In this document: in pieces, positions 61,847 to 64,000 of the stretch | How the letters are laid out: each line of letters begins with the position of its first letter | How positions within the stretch are numbered: position 1 is the stretch's first letter | Assembly: GCA_045863555.1 (NCBI GenBank) | Contig: BTUU01000001.1 | Span: 186,001-250,000, forward strand | DNA from: JACRLV01 sp045863555 | GTDB taxonomy: Bacteria > Planctomycetota > Phycisphaerae > UBA1845 > Fen-1342 | Direction of reading: 5' to 3' | DNA: 64,000 bases | Translations under genes and position numbers: made by a program | The notes under the pieces: generated by a model | The model's input: only the letters and a program-made list of their open reading frames with translations | Databases searched by the model: none | Told to the model about the DNA's origin: nothing

Positions 61847-62815
61847 TTACCTCGCGATTGTCGCGGGCGGGAGCCCCCAGAACTCAGCCAGCCGGTCGGT
61901 CAGCCTCGAAGGGTCGGCCTGCGACCAGTCGTTCATATGGCATCCGGCGTCGCCCAGCGGGACACGACTGATCGATCCGTCCATTCGGCGAAGGACGACG
62001 TCGATTCCGCGGCTGCACCACGGGCTGCGGTCCGGCGGTTCATCCCGGACTTCGAGCCGGCTCACGTCGCTGCGGGCGAAGACAAACGAGACATCGCGGC
62101 CGGTGATGCCGAAGCGATCGTGGGCGGGGTCGCGCCAGATGAGCGGTGCGCCGTCGGCGAGCGTGTCAAACACGCCCGGCGGATTGCGGCGGGTGGTGAA
62201 ATTATTGACGGTGAGATTCCAGCCCCAGCCGGGCGGCAGCGCGGGTGCGTCGAGAAGACAGTCCGGAGCGAGGGTTAAGACATTGCGGAGCGACTCATCG
62301 GGCGGGGCGTGCGGCACGCTCGATGCAAGCGTGACAAACGCGTCGACGCGCGTGTCGGAGTCGTTCAGCCTGCGCGGCCAGACGCACGCTCGCACGGTTA
62401 GCGTGCCAAGCGTCCACTTGCGGCCGAGGGTGTTGGAGGCGGAGTCGTCCGTGCTGCCGCCCAGGAGGTCGTCAAGCGGTTCGCGCACGGCGCTGAGATT
62501 CGCCTGGGCGATGCCGTGGACGTCGACGTCCGCGCAGTAGCCCTGCGGCGGGCAGTGATCGACCGTGCCGGGGATGCGAACGTAGAAGCGCAGCGGAAAT
62601 GGCGTGAGGGCGGTGGTCGGGGGGAGGTAGACGGCCTGCGTGTTTTTACCGCAGGGGGCGACCCCGAATTCGCGACGCAGGTCGTCGACGGATCGGGACC
62701 AGTCGATCGCCGCAGGGCGGAGCCGGTCGAGGAGCGCAGCCTCGGTAATGCGCGGCGGATGGCGCGATTCCGGTCGGGCACCGAAACCCAGGAACGATAA
62801 GAGGCGTTCAATCAC
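61847..62815 (-). CDS. Hypothetical protein, about 322 residues
   Basis: A soluble-looking protein with a short hydrophobic N-terminus (VIERLLSFLGFGAR). The body contains CGKNTQAVYLPPTTALTPFP, LPPGWGWNLTVNNFTTRRNP, ITGRDVSFVFARSDVSRLEV and HMNDWSQADPSRLTDRLAEF. I do not recognise the family. The start is uncertain: GTG 62815 is used, TTG 62851 would add 12 residues; neither has a Shine-Dalgarno sequence. It is convergent with the NeuD-like gene. Confidence 0.62.
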   Translation of the reverse strand: MIERLLSFLGFGARPESRHPPRITEAALLDRLRPAAIDWSRSVDDLRREFGVAPCGKNTQAVYLPPTTALTPFPLRFYVRIPGTVDHCPPQGYCADVDVHGIAQANLSAVREPLDDLLGGSTDDSASNTLGRKWTLGTLTVRACVWPRRLNDSDTRVDAFVTLASSVPHAPPDESLRNVLTLAPDCLLDAPALPPGWGWNLTVNNFTTRRNPPGVFDTLADGAPLIWRDPAHDRFGITGRDVSFVFARSDVSRLEVRDEPPDRSPWCSRGIDVVLRRMDGSISRVPLGDAGCHMNDWSQADPSRLTDRLAEFWGLPPATIAR

Positions 62816-62900
62816 GGCAGCGATGATGGCGTGCCGCGCCGCGGCGTGCAAGGGCGAAGAAGGACGGCGAGGTGCGGCGAAAGATGGCCGTGCCGGCCGG

Positions 62901-63311
62901 CTACTGCGCCTCCAGTTCGTCCTCGTCCTCCGGAAGCGGATTCTGGCGACCCTTGGTCAGCTTGAATTCACCGACGGGCGCGACCTTGCGGTAGCCGAGG
63001 TAGAGCAGGAGGTCGAGGACTTCCGTCCAGGTCGGGAACGGACGGCTGTTGACGCGCTTGTATTCGTCGATCGACTTGATGAACTCGAGCTGTTCCTCGT
63101 TCATGTGGCCTTCTTCCGCGTCGCGCCGGTAATCGGTGCGACGGCGGCCGGGGCCGCGGCGACGGTCGAAGTTCGACGTCGATTCCGAGGCGTCACGACG
63201 ATCGACGCCGCTCCGGCGGTCGACGACGGCACGCCGATCACCCTTGCGGCGGTCCTCGATCGAGACGGAGTCGGCCTGGTCCGGCGCCGGTTGCGGAAGC
63301 TCGCTGTTCAT
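62901..63311 (-). CDS. Hypothetical protein with DRRxxDRR repeats
   Basis: A 136-residue protein. Residues about 20-65 are Arg/Asp repeats (DRRKGDRRAVVDRRSGVDRR, FDRRRGPGRRRTDYRR), a basic-acidic low-complexity region that may bind nucleic acid. Residues about 70-115 form a helical domain, NEEQLEFIKSIDEYKRVNSR followed by FPTWTEVLDLLLYLGYRKV. The acidic tail is EDEDELEAQ. The function is not known. It precedes the hypothetical gene at 61847. Confidence 0.72.
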   Translation of the reverse strand: MNSELPQPAPDQADSVSIEDRRKGDRRAVVDRRSGVDRRDASESTSNFDRRRGPGRRRTDYRRDAEEGHMNEEQLEFIKSIDEYKRVNSRPFPTWTEVLDLLLYLGYRKVAPVGEFKLTKGRQNPLPEDEDELEAQ

Positions 63312-63465
63312 GAAAATGGCATCGGCGACTCGCGCCCGGAGCGTGAGTCGCCGATTTTGGATTCCCGATCCCGGCTCGTTTTTCCGTCCGTCGGCCAGCG
63401 ATTAGCGGACCCGGCGCGGCGGCGCGTGATTCCTGCGCACGGTTCCGCGCAGCATTCAGGCCGGA

Positions 63466-63831
63466 TCACTCGTCGTCGAAGTCATCGACGTCGTCATCAT
63501 CATCGTCGTCAAAATCGTCATCGTCGTCGTCATCGTCAAAATCGTCATCGTCGTCGTCCGCCCCGAGCGCGCTGTCCTCTTCGTCGCCGTCCTCGTCGAA
63601 GTCGACCTCCGCTTCGTCGGCGTCGCCCTCCTCGTCGTCGTCGTACCGCTTGCGGGCGTTCTGCGGGCCAAGCAGCGCGGCGGCATCATCCGCCTCGTCT
63701 TCAACCGCCTGCTCCGCCGGTTCCCAAGGCGTCCACGCGGGCGCTTCGTCGGCCGCGGCCTGTTCGGTGTGGGGTGAGAACTCCGTCGCGATCGGCAGCC
63801 CGACTTCGAGCAGCCCATTCCCTGATGTCAT
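63466..63831 (-). CDS. Acidic protein with poly-Asp C-terminus
   Basis: A 121-residue protein whose last half is almost only Asp and Glu (EEGDADEAEVDFDEDGDEED, then FDDDDDDDDF and so on). The N-terminal half is unremarkable (MTSGNGLLEVGLPIATEF). AAGGAG lies 9 nt before ATG 63831. It may bind calcium or basic proteins by charge. The tail is encoded by a repeated GAY-rich tract described separately. Confidence 0.7.
   Translation of the reverse strand: MTSGNGLLEVGLPIATEFSPHTEQAAADEAPAWTPWEPAEQAVEDEADDAAALLGPQNARKRYDDDEEGDADEAEVDFDEDGDEEDSALGADDDDDDFDDDDDDDDFDDDDDDDVDDFDDE
63508..63560. repeat. 27-bp tandem repeat in poly-Asp coding tract
   Basis: A GTC/ATC-rich unit of 27 bases starting GTCAAAATCGTCATC at 63508 is repeated at 63535, encoding Phe-Asp(n) blocks on the minus strand. 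Units of 27 keep the frame, so slippage would change the tail length in steps of nine residues. Confidence 0.75.
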
Positions 63832-63970
63832 TTTCCTGACTCCTTGGCAAACACCGCCGGTGTGGCGCGGGCAGATTAGCCGGAGTCGTCGATTCGTCAA
63901 GACCCGAATTCCGACGAATTTTCCCGGCGCGACGATCGCCCTGTCCGGTGCAGGCGACCGAGGCCTGCGC

Positions 63971-63976
63971 TATACT
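63971..63976 (+). promoter_or_regulatory. Candidate -10 element TATACT at the window edge
   Basis: GCGCTATACTCCGC matches the -10 context CGCTATACT seen at 8819 and 31691. Any gene it serves begins beyond the window. No -35 hexamer was found. Confidence 0.3.
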
Positions 63977-64000
63977 CCGCAACGCTCGGAAGACCGGGTT

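Overview
This is a GC-rich bacterial window of about 66-68% GC by eye, with dense, short-spaced genes. The gene content points to the Planctomycetota, most likely a Phycisphaerae-like lineage. The reasons are two PEP-CTERM proteins, an exosortase operon, three large secreted proteins with dockerin-like Asp-rich C-terminal repeats, DNRLRE surface proteins, an archaeal-type prolyl-tRNA synthetase, and small proteins with the CGxCGYD...CPECG zinc ribbon. No rRNA, CRISPR array, prophage or transposase gene is visible. The taxon is inferred from protein features only.

Layout. 0-5.2 kb: a PEP-CTERM protein, an orphan nuoC-nuoD pair with a palindromic element between the two genes, an aldehyde dehydrogenase, a 0.5 kb gene-free stretch and tRNA-Thr. 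5.3-12.9 kb: a secretome block with a multidomain multicopper oxidase, its DNRLRE/PEP-CTERM paralogue, a TSUP transporter and a 1001-residue beta-repeat protein. 13-18.4 kb: two tandem Hsp20 genes, small exported proteins, gph-folK-flavoprotein and tRNA-His. 18.5-26.2 kb: a mostly minus-strand run (VOC, DinB, CtaA-like, rhomboid, phosphatase, HEAT-like, coaD) with divergent nnrE. 26.2-38.3 kb: an FtsX-type ABC exporter with a thiolase, a secreted sugar dehydrogenase-like protein, a FliA/WhiG-type sigma factor, a GH3-family protein, a SPOR-like membrane protein and a FlK-like thioesterase. 38.4-41.8 kb: a secreted fungalysin-like metallopeptidase and a small protein. 41.9-50.1 kb: gmd-fcl (GDP-fucose synthesis), glycyl- and prolyl-tRNA synthetases, an aldo/keto reductase and a cysteine synthase-like enzyme.

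50.3-60.8 kb is the most coherent system: one minus-strand operon of Wza-like export lipoprotein, exosortase, EpsI-like protein, 1548-residue TPR protein and Wzc-like autokinase. It joins exopolysaccharide export to a protein-sorting transpeptidase. Two probable substrates with PEP-CTERM tails are encoded elsewhere in the same window (ends near 1108 and 8036). The GDP-fucose genes and the NeuD-like acetyltransferase at 61.1 kb could supply sugars to the same polymer, which is inference. The last 2 kb hold hypothetical proteins, one with a poly-Asp tail encoded by an unstable-looking repeat.

Regulatory signals seen by eye: several long perfect hairpins without U-tracts lie at gene ends, and -10-like TATACT hexamers recur upstream of starts. 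In two cases the hexamer sits only 7-8 nt before an ATG that has no ribosome-binding site, which suggests leaderless transcripts. Starts were moved from the longest ORF to the internal start with a Shine-Dalgarno sequence or signal peptide wherever the sequence supported it.
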